Source of the DNA: Rhizobium tibeticum
Lineage (GTDB): Bacteria; Pseudomonadota; Alphaproteobacteria; Rhizobiales; Rhizobiaceae
Direction: 5' to 3'
Assembly (NCBI RefSeq): GCF_900110205.1
Contig: NZ_FOCV01000010.1
Span: 1-64,000 of the forward strand
DNA length: 64,000 nucleotides
Position numbers and translations under genes: made by a program. Below the pieces are notes generated by a model. The model was given only the letters and a program-made list of their open reading frames with translations. It was not told where the DNA came from and did no database searches. This document shows positions 45,149 through 53,190 of the stretch, piece by piece. Numbering within the stretch: position 1 is the stretch's first letter; every line of letters begins with the position of its first letter.

Positions 45149-46009
45149 TCAGCTAAGCGCGACCTCGCGGATCACCTCGATTGGCGTGCGTGTATGCGAC
45201 TGAATGGCGATTGTCGTCTGATCTGGCCTCAATCCATCGACGAATGCCGCCAGTCCTGCCTTGTCGAGAGCGGGCCCCTGCCAGTAGGTCAGGCACGGGC
45301 TTTGCAAAACACGTTCGTGCCGCTCGGCGAGTTCGGCGTCATTGGCAACAGCGATACCATAGATCAGGTACTCGGAAAAATGCCTGATGCGGGCAAGCGC
45401 CTGCCACCACCGAAGGCCGCTTGCTGCTTCGATCCGCTTCACCATAGCCACCACCGTCCGCCGCTCCCAAAGGACCATCTGGCTGATGAAATCGTCGCCC
45501 GGCAGCGCCGGGGCGCCCAGGCCAAGCAGCCGATGGGCATTTTGCCACCAGCGGACATGGCTCGGCCGCGAGCGATTGACATCCCCCGGCGCAACGTAGT
45601 GAGCAAGCTTCGGCGTCGACGCGGTCGCGCTCAGGTCCAGCGGACGGCAGAAGCAATTGTCGGAATCGATGCACATCACCCGCTCGCCCGGCTGCGCCAG
45701 CGTCATCGCGATCTTGCGCATCTGCTGCAGGTGCCAGCCATAGATCGGCAGGAGAAGACGTGGCGCCCACCAGTAGCGCCGCCCACGCCATTTTGGCAGT
45801 GACCAGAGCGGCGGAAGCAGGCTGGACGAGACGATGACGCGGCGTCTTTCGCCTTCGAAACTGGCGAAAGCGTCGGCGTCCTCGTCGCCGATCACGATGT
45901 AGTGCACGTCGTAGCCCGTGACGTATCGATCGATCGAGTCGCAGAGAAGGCGGCAACTGTCGAGGTCACCACGATAGCTCGGTGTGATGAGCGAGATTGA
46001 AGAGCTCAT
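45149..46009 (-). CDS. DUF6492-like protein, putative glycosyltransferase
   Basis: The 286-residue protein begins MSSSISLITPSYRGDLDSCRLLCDSIDRYV, resembling the nucleotide-sugar binding start of GT-A enzymes. It continues with YIVIGDEDADAFASFEG, ERVMCIDSDNCFCRPLD (a CIDSDN motif like DxD) and FHSEYLIYGIAV-like text (FSEYLIYGIAVAND). It matches the DUF6492 family of uncharacterised polysaccharide-locus proteins. It ends 6 bp from the convergent GT2 gene and begins 18 bp after the WecG gene, forming a two-gene minus-strand unit. Transferase activity is inference. Confidence 0.75.
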   Translation of the reverse strand: MSSSISLITPSYRGDLDSCRLLCDSIDRYVTGYDVHYIVIGDEDADAFASFEGERRRVIVSSSLLPPLWSLPKWRGRRYWWAPRLLLPIYGWHLQQMRKIAMTLAQPGERVMCIDSDNCFCRPLDLSATASTPKLAHYVAPGDVNRSRPSHVRWWQNAHRLLGLGAPALPGDDFISQMVLWERRTVVAMVKRIEAASGLRWWQALARIRHFSEYLIYGIAVANDAELAERHERVLQSPCLTYWQGPALDKAGLAAFVDGLRPDQTTIAIQSHTRTPIEVIREVALS

Positions 46010-46026
46010 ATGATCGTCGTTCCCGA

Positions 46027-46848
46027 TCAACGACCTGCAGCGAGAGCCCGCAGCGAATGCCGAAGCATCGCATAGATCGCGACCGGATTGGTTGTCAGAT
46101 AGCGCTTGGCCAGCCGACGCGGTTCGAGGATCATGCGATACAGCCACTCAAGGCCCATCCTCTGCATCCATTGGGGTGCGCGGCTCTTGCGTCCGGCCAG
46201 GAAGTCGAACAGGCCGCCCGAGGTCTTGATCAAACCGACATTGTGCAGTCTGTTGATGTTACGAACGACGAATTGCTGCTCCAGCGGCACGCCGAACCCG
46301 ATCCAGAGGATATCCGGAGCGGCCGCATTGATTGCCTCGACGACCGCATCTTCCTCGGCACGGTCGAAATAGCCGTTGCGCCGCCCGGCAAAACGAAGCC
46401 CAGGGTAGGCGTTGGACATATTCTCGACCGCTCGGGCATTCACCTCTTCACTGGCGCCGAGGAAATAGAAGCTGACGCCGGCCTTCGCCGCGCGCTCGGC
46501 GACGGCATGCACGAGATCGGTTGTGGCGACACGCTCCGGCAACGGGTCGGTGGAAGAAAGCCTGGAAAACAGCACCACCGACATGCCGTCGGCATGGATC
46601 TGGTCGGCCTGACGTGTCATCGAGCGAAAATTGTCATCGTGCTCGCAGAGCGCGATGACATGACCGTTTGCGGAGGTGGAGTAAAAAGGACGCCCGCCGG
46701 CGCCCCTTCGCTCGAGCGCCAAGCGAATGAAGGCCTCCGCAGATTCCTCCATGCCGGCCCGCACGATCGGCAGGCTTCCAAGCCGGTTCGTTGGCCATTC
46801 ATTCATCGAATAACTCAGACGCGCTGACGCACTGCTATGCCTTGCCAT
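46027..46848 (-). CDS. WecG/TagA/CpsF-family glycosyltransferase (GT26)
   Basis: The 273-residue protein shows the family's NGHVIALCEHD, ADGMSVVLFSRL, GVSFYFLGASEEVNARA, AAPDILWIGFGVPLEQQFVVRN and GGLFDFLAGRKSRAPQWMQRMGLEWLYRMILEPRRL. The last is the hallmark C-terminal stretch. GT26 enzymes add ManNAcA-type or other sugars to lipid-linked GlcNAc early in glycan assembly. The ATG at 46848 follows AAGGTG. It may act early in the repeat unit of this locus, consistent with no initiating transferase being encoded here. Confidence 0.9.
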   Translation of the reverse strand: MARHSSASARLSYSMNEWPTNRLGSLPIVRAGMEESAEAFIRLALERRGAGGRPFYSTSANGHVIALCEHDDNFRSMTRQADQIHADGMSVVLFSRLSSTDPLPERVATTDLVHAVAERAAKAGVSFYFLGASEEVNARAVENMSNAYPGLRFAGRRNGYFDRAEEDAVVEAINAAAPDILWIGFGVPLEQQFVVRNINRLHNVGLIKTSGGLFDFLAGRKSRAPQWMQRMGLEWLYRMILEPRRLAKRYLTTNPVAIYAMLRHSLRALAAGR

Positions 46849-47071
46849 TCACGCACCTTCGAAACAGGCATCGGTTCAAGCCCGACCATTAGCTGTTTCG
46901 ACGGACGATCGCTGTAAAACCTCGCGCTATAGTTAATCCACGCTCCACACGTGACGGTCGCACGCGCCTTCATGAAGATACGCCAAGCATCGAACCCAAA
47001 ATTGTAAGCCGACCTTTACGAAAAGACGGTATCAACGCGATGTGGCCGCCCGCCCATTCAGAAGGTTCGAT

Positions 47072-48163
47072 ATGCCGAAACGTCGCTATCTCGCACTCGT
47101 CTCCGACGCCTACCAGACCTGCGGTGTCGAGGAATTTGCGCGGCAAACGGCGTTACGCCTCGCTGAGCGGGCTGATCAGCGTCTGCTTGACGGCGATATT
47201 CGCCGGCTCACGTCATCGCTTGCTGATGTGGACGCCGTCGTCCTCAACTTTCCCGTTGTGGCCTGGAAGAAGAAGCTCACGCAGCCGATCGCGGCAGCAC
47301 TTACCACCCGGCTGCATCGAAAACAGCTTGTCGTGGTACTGCACGAGTGGGACGCTCTCGACTGGAAGCGCCGCCTGGTGTTGGCTCCGGTGGTGATGCT
47401 CGCAACACAGATCTTGTATTCAGCGCCTGAGGTGGCTGCCGAATTTGCCAGAAGTCCGCTGTCTGCCCTGTCAATCGGCCGCCGCGGCGTCATTCCCATC
47501 CCGCCGAACCTTGCTTTGCCGTCTGTGCTGCGTGACGGCTCGGTTGCCCGGACACTCGAGGAGCAGCGCAAGGCAGGGCGGCTCATCCTTGGGCAATTCG
47601 GCTCGATCTATCCCAAGAAGCAATCCACCGCCGTTCTGGAGATTGCCGCGCGCCTGCTGGCACTCGGTCACGACGTCGGTGTCGTGTTCGTCGGATCGTT
47701 CATCCGCGGCACCGATAACGTGGAGCGCGATTTTTATGCGCTCGCAGACAAGCTTGGCATTTCGGATCGGGTCGCCGTCACCGGCTATGTTGCCGATGCA
47801 GAGGAACTCTTCGGCATCTTCAAGCACGTTGACGTATTTTGCTATCTCTTCTCCGAGGGGCTGACAGCGCGTCGGGCAAGCGTGCTTGCGGCAAGCTTTT
47901 CGGGAAAGCCCGTCGTCGTCAACGCGCCGCGACAGCCCAACGCCGTCGCCCACCATGGCCTGTTTCGCAAGCTGATAGACGGCGGCGCGATACGTCTCGT
48001 CGACACACAGGCCGACGCCAATGCTATGGCCGACGCTGCGTTGGAAGCGAGCCAAAGCCACGTCGCATCGATTGACGCGAAAGCGGAAGTCGACGCCTTG
48101 TGGAGTGCCGTCATCGACGCACTTGATGGCGGAAAGGAGACTGGGAACAATGGCTCGCGATGA
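47072..48163 (+). CDS. glycosyltransferase, GT4-like
   Basis: The 363-residue protein has a Rossmann-type GT-B layout. The N-terminal domain reads YLALVSDAYQTCGVEEFARQ. The C-terminal domain has LGQFGSIYPKKQSTAVLEIAARLL, GVVFVGSF, GISDRVAVTGYVADAEELFGIFKHVDVFCYLFSEGLTARR and GKPVVVNAP, the donor-binding region of family 4. ATG 47072 follows GAAGG. It completes the set of transferases in the locus. Sugar specificity is unknown. Confidence 0.85.
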   Translation: MPKRRYLALVSDAYQTCGVEEFARQTALRLAERADQRLLDGDIRRLTSSLADVDAVVLNFPVVAWKKKLTQPIAAALTTRLHRKQLVVVLHEWDALDWKRRLVLAPVVMLATQILYSAPEVAAEFARSPLSALSIGRRGVIPIPPNLALPSVLRDGSVARTLEEQRKAGRLILGQFGSIYPKKQSTAVLEIAARLLALGHDVGVVFVGSFIRGTDNVERDFYALADKLGISDRVAVTGYVADAEELFGIFKHVDVFCYLFSEGLTARRASVLAASFSGKPVVVNAPRQPNAVAHHGLFRKLIDGGAIRLVDTQADANAMADAALEASQSHVASIDAKAEVDALWSAVIDALDGGKETGNNGSR

Positions 48164-48219
48164 TCGTTCTTTTCCTCAGCGGCAATGGGTTGCCGCGGAA
48201 TGAAAGGACGTGATTTGAG

Positions 48220-48432
48220 ATGGAAATGACGGAGGGCCGCCGGCTTGCCGAGGAATATCTGCGGCTCGGCGGGAAGAGACGCGTCAAGATCGACGATAAC
48301 CAGCAGACGGTTCGCGCATGGGAGGCGGATCCGCCTGCCGCGGAGCGGTTCTGGCATGATCGCGTAGAGGGTTTGGAAGCACGCCGCCGGAAGGAAGTTG
48401 AGTTCTTCTTGCCGTCGATCAACTCCCCGTAA
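48220..48432 (+). CDS. small charged hypothetical protein
   Basis: A 70-residue, highly charged, probably helical protein (MEMTEGRRLAEEYLRLGGKRR...FLPSINSP) with no recognised family. An AAGGA sequence lies 11 nt before the ATG; a second in-frame ATG two codons in is the alternative start. It lies 56 bp after the glycosyltransferase gene on the same strand. No close homologue was identified by eye, so confidence is moderate. Confidence 0.5.
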   Translation: MEMTEGRRLAEEYLRLGGKRRVKIDDNQQTVRAWEADPPAAERFWHDRVEGLEARRRKEVEFFLPSINSP

Positions 48433-48466
48433 CCGGAGAGAAGATGTGAAAGAAGAAACCCTCATT

Positions 48467-48506
48467 TGCTGGCCCGGACCATCGAGTGCTGGCCCGGACC
48501 ATCGAG
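48467..48506. repeat. 20-bp tandem duplication
   Basis: TGCTGGCCCGGACCATCGAG occurs twice in direct succession with no base difference. It lies in the non-coding gap between the small gene and kduD. Confidence 0.95.
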
Positions 48507-48537
48507 CCTGGCCTCTGGTTGAACGCGTCGCGCGATT

Positions 48538-48576
48538 TCAGCGATGGGCACAATCCAATCAGCGATGGGCACAATC
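48538..48576. repeat. 18-bp direct repeat, 21-bp period
   Basis: TCAGCGATGGGCACAATC occurs at 48538-48555 and 48559-48576, separated by three bases. It lies just downstream of the 20-bp duplication, before the kduD stop. Confidence 0.95.
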
Positions 48577-48599
48577 TAAGTAGATCCGCTTGCGTGCGC

Positions 48600-49352
48600 T
48601 CAGCGCGCGAGCCATCCGCCATCCACCGGCAGTACCGTCCCGTGGACATAGTCCGAGGCTTTTGACGCCAGGAACACGGCGGCACCTCCAAGATCTGCCG
48701 GGTCTCCCCAGCGCCCCGCGGGAATGCGGGCAAGGATGCCGGCGCTGCGCTCAAGATCCTCGCGAAGCGCCGCGGTATTGTTCGTGACGACATAGCCAGG
48801 GGCGATGGCATTGACATTGATGCCTTTGCCCGCCCACTCACACGCCAGCAGGCGCGTTAATCCGGCAAGCCCGCTTTTTGCCGCCGTATAGGATGGAATG
48901 CGAATTCCGCCTTGGAACGACAGCAACGAGGCAATGTTGATGATCTTGCCGCTACCTCTTTCCAGCATGTGCCGGGCCGCGGCCTGCGACAGGAAGAAGA
49001 CGGTTTTCAGATTGACGTCCATGACTGCATCCCAGTCAGCTTCCGTGAAATCGATAGCGTCGGCACGCCGGATGATCCCGGCATTGTTGACGAGAATATC
49101 GAGCCTGCCGAATGTCGCCACTGTTTCGTCGACAATAGCCTTGACGGGTTCGATCGAACCAAGGTCCGCCTTGATCGTATGAAACCGTGCACCCAGGGTT
49201 TGGACAGCCGCCTGCGTCTCGTCCATGGATGAGCGACCGACAGCGACAATCGAGGCGCCGGCACCTGCCAGCGCCACGGCAATGGCCTGACCGATGCCGG
49301 TGTTCGCGCCGGTGACGACGGCGACCTGCCCGGAAAGATCGAACATGGTCAT
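48600..49352 (-). CDS. kduD: 2-dehydro-3-deoxy-D-gluconate 5-dehydrogenase, KduD
   Basis: KduD reduces 2,5-diketo-3-deoxygluconate to 2-keto-3-deoxygluconate in uronate breakdown. The 250-residue SDR protein has the NAD motif VVTGANTGIGQAIAVAL, VNNAGIIRRADAIDF, the catalytic Ser/Tyr/Lys context SLLSFQGG...YTAAKSG, and the C-terminal LPVDGGWLAR characteristic of KduD. ATG 49352 with GAGGTG upstream was chosen; MFDLSG at 49346 is an alternative. It is the third gene of kduI-kdgF-kduD, 7 bp after kdgF. Confidence 0.93.
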   Translation of the reverse strand: MTMFDLSGQVAVVTGANTGIGQAIAVALAGAGASIVAVGRSSMDETQAAVQTLGARFHTIKADLGSIEPVKAIVDETVATFGRLDILVNNAGIIRRADAIDFTEADWDAVMDVNLKTVFFLSQAAARHMLERGSGKIINIASLLSFQGGIRIPSYTAAKSGLAGLTRLLACEWAGKGINVNAIAPGYVVTNNTAALREDLERSAGILARIPAGRWGDPADLGGAAVFLASKASDYVHGTVLPVDGGWLAR

Positions 49353-49359
49353 AGGCACC

Positions 49360-49698
49360 TCATTTGAGGAATTCGGCGCGATGCGGCGTGAACGTATCGA
49401 TCAGCCGACCCTTGGCAAGAGCCCTGACCCCGTGGACCAGATCGGGAGGAACGATGAAGCTCCCTCCCTGGTGAAGGGTTTCGGTCCTACCATCGATCGT
49501 CACCTCGAAGCTGCCTTCCGCAACATAGCTTGCCTGGATGTGCGGATGAGAATGCAGTGCGCCGACGGCGTCCTTTTCGAAGACAACCTCGACCATCATC
49601 ATTTCAGGCAGATAGGTCATGATGCGACGGGTGACGCCCGGCTCCGGGTTCTTCCACTCGGCACCGTTGCCCGATACGAAAAGATCACTCGCTGTCAT
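49360..49698 (-). CDS. kdgF: KdgF cupin, unsaturated-uronate ring-opening enzyme
   Basis: The 112-residue single-domain cupin has the metal-binding motifs HSHPHIQASYVAEG (His-rich, about 49-62) and VPPDLVHGVRAL. Established KdgF proteins convert unsaturated monouronates from pectin or alginate lyases to the linear keto acid that KduI uses. Its place between kduI and kduD fits exactly. A generic cupin is the only alternative. Confidence 0.85.
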   Translation of the reverse strand: MTASDLFVSGNGAEWKNPEPGVTRRIMTYLPEMMMVEVVFEKDAVGALHSHPHIQASYVAEGSFEVTIDGRTETLHQGGSFIVPPDLVHGVRALAKGRLIDTFTPHRAEFLK

Positions 49699-49707
49699 AC
49701 AGCCTCC

Positions 49708-50550
49708 TCACTTCAGATCTTCGATAGCGACGAGATCGACGTCGGTATAGTCGACATTATCGCCGGCCATTGCCCAGATGAATGTATAACTCGATGTCCC
49801 GACACCGGAATGGATCGACCAACCCGGTGACAGAATGGCCTCCTCATTCGCCACGATGAGGTGGCGCGTCTCGTCAGGCTCTCCCATCAGATGCACGACG
49901 CGGGCCCTCTCCGGCAGATCGAAATAGAGATAGGCCTCCATCCGCCGGTCGTGAACATGGCAGGGCATGGTGTTCCAGACGGAGCCCCTCGCAAGCGTCG
50001 TCATCCCGACGACGAGCTGACAGGTCTTTGCGCCTTCAGGGTGGATGAATTGAAAGATCGAACGCTCGTTGCTCGTCGCCTGCGCACCGAGATCGAGACG
50101 CTTGGCATCGGCGATGCCAATATGCCTTGTAGGGTGGCGCATATGGGCTGGCGCGCTCAGCAGATAGTATTTTGCCGGCTGTTCGGCAGAGGCAGATTCG
50201 AACGTGACCGAGGAGCCGAGCCCAGCATAGATCATGTCGCGCGGCCCGACCAAAAAGCGCTCGCCGTCGACCACAACGGCGCCGGCACCACCAATGTTGA
50301 CCGCGATCAGCTCGCGGCGCGCCAGAAGCGCGTCCGTTCCCGCCGGCTTGATCGTTTCCAATGCGAGCGCTTCGGAAGTCGGCATGGCACCGCCGACAAT
50401 CATGCGGTCATAATTGGTGTAGTGAAGCTGGATGCGCCCAGCCACAAACAGCGGCGGCAGCAAGAAATTGTCGCGAAGCTCGGCGGTACCAAAGCCGGCT
50501 GCGGTCTTCGGATCAATCGCGAAACGATTGGTATAGTCGGTGTGACCCAT
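49708..50550 (-). CDS. kduI: 5-dehydro-4-deoxy-D-glucuronate isomerase, KduI
   Basis: This 280-residue zinc-dependent cupin-type isomerase converts 5-keto-4-deoxyuronate to 2,5-diketo-3-deoxygluconate. The family features NFLLPPLFVAGRIQLHYTNYDRMIVGGAMP, GPRDMIYAG, NTMPCHVHDRRMEAYLYFD (His and Glu metal ligands) and LSPGWSIHSGVGTSSYTFIWAMAGDN are all present. It is the first gene of the operon, divergent from the GntR regulator with a palindromic operator candidate between them. Confidence 0.95.
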   Translation of the reverse strand: MGHTDYTNRFAIDPKTAAGFGTAELRDNFLLPPLFVAGRIQLHYTNYDRMIVGGAMPTSEALALETIKPAGTDALLARRELIAVNIGGAGAVVVDGERFLVGPRDMIYAGLGSSVTFESASAEQPAKYYLLSAPAHMRHPTRHIGIADAKRLDLGAQATSNERSIFQFIHPEGAKTCQLVVGMTTLARGSVWNTMPCHVHDRRMEAYLYFDLPERARVVHLMGEPDETRHLIVANEEAILSPGWSIHSGVGTSSYTFIWAMAGDNVDYTDVDLVAIEDLK

Positions 50551-50708
50551 GATGCCTCCCAGAGCCTTCAGCTACAGTCATCATACATATTGATCACACT
50601 TCGGCAACACACCGCCATCCGTTTATCCCGCAGCAAACCCGTCAACGTTCACCGACGGTGAAAGAATATACAACGTTTCCAATCTGATAGATCAAGCTCC
50701 TTGTTGTT

Positions 50709-50724
50709 ATCATACTTGTATGAT
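50709..50724. promoter_or_regulatory. candidate operator of the FadR-type regulator
   Basis: ATCATACTTGTATGAT is a perfect 16-bp palindrome in the kduI-regulator intergenic region. A further copy of one half, ATCATAC (50580-50586), lies nearer kduI. Spacing and symmetry suit a FadR/UxuR-type dimer. Binding is inferred. Confidence 0.65.
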
Positions 50725-50797
50725 GATTTTGAGAATTGTTGTCTTTGTGCGCCGTTGGCGATATGCTTAAGCACCCTTCACGGAGACGACGATACTC

Positions 50798-51565
50798 TTG
50801 AACACCATCCCTCCTCAGGTCGATCTCATTGCATCCCGACGGCAGAAGCTCTCCGAACGGATTGCCGGGTCCCTTCGCCAGGATTTCCTTTCAGGCCAGG
50901 TCTCCCTTGGCCAGAAGTTACCGACAGAGACCCAGCTCGCCGGGACCTTCGATGTCAGCAGGACCGTCATTCGCGAGGCAATCGCAGCTCTGGTGGCCGA
51001 TGGATTGCTGGAAACCAGGCAGGGGGCAGGTATTTTCGTGATCGGCCATCAGACGTCCGGTCCGATCAAAAGACAGGACAGATCAAGCAACATACCGCAC
51101 GCATTGAACGTGCTCGAAGTTCGCATCGCGCTTGAAACTGAAAGTGCAGCACTGGCTGCAACCCGCAGAAACGCGTCACAGGAAGCGCAAATCCAGGAGA
51201 GCTTTTTCGAATTCGATCGCCTGCTGCAGCTTGGCGAACCGACCGGCCAGGCTGACTTTGCTTTCCACCGATCCGTTGCCGAGGCGACCAACAACCCTTT
51301 CTATGTCGAGGTTCTCGATGCGCTCGGCGCGCGCACGATCCCGTGCGACGTGACGTCACCCTATGCCGCAGAAGACGTGCTCTCCTTCAGCTATCAGGCC
51401 GGACTACAGAGAGAACATCTTGCAATCCTGAACGCAATTTCTGCAGGCGACGCTGATGGCGCGCGCAATGCCATGCGCGTTCATCTGTCGGCAAGCCAGG
51501 AACGATATCGCGAACGCCTGCGCGATCGGCGAACGCGATACCAAAGCGATATGGAAGCGACCTAA
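50798..51565 (+). CDS. FadR/UxuR-type GntR-family regulator
   Basis: The 255-residue protein has a GntR winged helix (about 14-82: LSERIAGSLRQDFLSGQVSLGQKLPTE, FDVSRTVIREAIAALVADGLLETRQGAGIFV). The C-terminal FCD ligand-binding domain (about 108-240) has VLEVRIALETESAALAA, DFAFHRSVAEATNNPFY and EHLAILNAISAGDADGARNAMRVHL, with His metal ligands in the usual places. It is divergent from kduI-kdgF-kduD and is probably its repressor, sensing a uronate-derived keto acid. The start is TTG 50798; no in-frame ATG exists nearby. Confidence 0.88.
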   Translation: MNTIPPQVDLIASRRQKLSERIAGSLRQDFLSGQVSLGQKLPTETQLAGTFDVSRTVIREAIAALVADGLLETRQGAGIFVIGHQTSGPIKRQDRSSNIPHALNVLEVRIALETESAALAATRRNASQEAQIQESFFEFDRLLQLGEPTGQADFAFHRSVAEATNNPFYVEVLDALGARTIPCDVTSPYAAEDVLSFSYQAGLQREHLAILNAISAGDADGARNAMRVHLSASQERYRERLRDRRTRYQSDMEAT

Positions 51566-51646
51566 CGGATAAGGACGCTCGAATGGCACGGATTGACTGA
51601 TGTCATCACGACCCCTGCAAGGTCCTCCCGGACCGGCTCCGTTCCA

Positions 51647-53131
51647 TTAAATGTGCCAATCGCTGCCCGCGCTGGCTTCGGTGGCAGCGTGCACCGGAGC
51701 GTCCGCAAGGGCATATGCCCTGATATAGTCGATATGCATTTCCGAACCGTTCGCAAGGGCATATGCCCTGATATAGTCGATATGCATTTCCGAACCGTTC
51801 GCCAGGCCGTTCGACGGCGTCCCCGCGGGCCCGCCGATAGCCAGGTTGACAAGCATGTACATGGGGTCGTGCATGTCCGCAGGCGTATCAGTCTGCGCCA
51901 CTGCGACGTCATCGAAGTACCATGTGACATGATCCTCGTCCCACAGGACGCCATAATTGTGGAATCCGTCAGTGCTCGGCACTTTGACGGGAAAGGAAGT
52001 CATCGTATGCGCTCCGTTGTGGTCGCTGTGTACCGTGACATTGACCGTGTTCGGATCCTGCCCCCGCATCTCAACGACATCGAGTTCAGGCGGCCAGGAC
52101 CCATCCTCCGGAAGCAGCCAGAAGGCTGGCCAGACGCCCTGCTCTGTCGGCATATCGGCGCGGATTTCGAAATAGCCATAGGTCTGGGCAAAGGAGGAAT
52201 GGGTGTTCAGAAGTCCTGATGTGTAGTCGTAGCCGTCGATCTGCGCCTGGATTGCCTGCGAGGCAGGTTCCGCCGAGATCGTCAGCACGCCATTGTTCAC
52301 CGAGAACGGATTTGCCGCTGCCGTCGGCGCGTAGGACGGATTGATGTACCACTGCAACTCACCGTTTCCGGTCAATGGGCTGCCGCGTTCCGGAGCCCAC
52401 CAGAACTTCGCATCCCACGTGCCCTGATCTCCGTTGCGCAGAGACAGGCTGTTGAACTCGTCGTCGAACGTCAACGCCAGATGTGAGCGGTCGAGCGTCA
52501 ACTGGAATTGGCTGGCCTGCAGATCGGAGGCATCGGTATTGGCAAAAACGAGGCTCTCGCCGCCGCCGAGATCGAGCCGCAGATTGGCGCCCTCCTGGGT
52601 GGTATGAGCCAGAACCTGCTGGAAGGACGAAAGCCCGTAGCTGTTCAGCCGCACGGTATCGTCGCTGCTGAAATCGACGATCAGATCGCTGCCGTTGCCC
52701 CGGGAGAGGATGAACGTATCGGCCCCACCTCCGCCGATCAGCACGTCGTTGCCAGCGGCGCCATCGAGCGTCTGGCTGCCCGAGGCTCCGGAGATGATGT
52801 TGTCTTGCGCATTGCCGAAAGCATAGCGCCCGTTTCCGGTGACGGTCAGGTTCTCGAAATTCGCAGGCAGCGTGTAGCTCATCCAGGTGTTGATCGTGTC
52901 GATCCCTGCTCCAGGCGCCTCCACCGCGCGATTTATGCTGGAATAGAGATAGTAGATGTCGTCGCCGGTTCCGCCGTGCATGGTCACATTGACGGAACTG
53001 TCACCCCATATTGAATCGTTGCCGGAGGTTCCGTTCAGCACGGGGCCGGAACCGGTCGCGGAAAACCATGCGGTCGAGGCGCCACTGTAGTACAGTGGTT
53101 GGCCGACGGCGTTTTGTATCGACTTTGCCAT
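51647..53131 (-). CDS. secreted RTX/GH16 endo-beta-glucanase (ExsH/PlyA-like)
   Basis: The 494-residue protein carries RTX-like calcium-binding repeats in the N-terminal part (GNDSIWGD at 37-44, GGTGDDIYY at 53-61, GAAGNDVLIGGGGADTF at 124-140). A GH16 catalytic domain follows (about 215-475), with catalytic ELDVVE (E349 and E354) and WPAFWLLPEDGSW. It resembles rhizobial ExsH/Ply glycanases, which cleave exopolysaccharide after type I export. No Sec signal is present. The type I exporter genes lie just upstream on the same strand. The C-terminal region contains a perfect duplication of 16 residues (LANGSEMHIDYIRAYA type, about 443-474). ATG 53131 has AAGGAG upstream. Confidence 0.9.
   Translation of the reverse strand: MAKSIQNAVGQPLYYSGASTAWFSATGSGPVLNGTSGNDSIWGDSSVNVTMHGGTGDDIYYLYSSINRAVEAPGAGIDTINTWMSYTLPANFENLTVTGNGRYAFGNAQDNIISGASGSQTLDGAAGNDVLIGGGGADTFILSRGNGSDLIVDFSSDDTVRLNSYGLSSFQQVLAHTTQEGANLRLDLGGGESLVFANTDASDLQASQFQLTLDRSHLALTFDDEFNSLSLRNGDQGTWDAKFWWAPERGSPLTGNGELQWYINPSYAPTAAANPFSVNNGVLTISAEPASQAIQAQIDGYDYTSGLLNTHSSFAQTYGYFEIRADMPTEQGVWPAFWLLPEDGSWPPELDVVEMRGQDPNTVNVTVHSDHNGAHTMTSFPVKVPSTDGFHNYGVLWDEDHVTWYFDDVAVAQTDTPADMHDPMYMLVNLAIGGPAGTPSNGLANGSEMHIDYIRAYALANGSEMHIDYIRAYALADAPVHAATEASAGSDWHI
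51704..51799 (-). repeat. in-frame 48-bp tandem duplication in the glycanase gene
   Basis: Two identical 48-bp units (51704-51751 and 51752-51799) encode two copies of the same 16 residues (ALANGSEMHIDYIRAY) near the C-terminus. No base differs between the copies, so the event is recent or is maintained. The frame is preserved. Confidence 0.97.
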
Positions 53132-53190
53132 TATCAGCTCCTTCGGGTTTTGATAGGTTTCAAGGGTCGTGCTCCTCCCATGGGCCGCAA

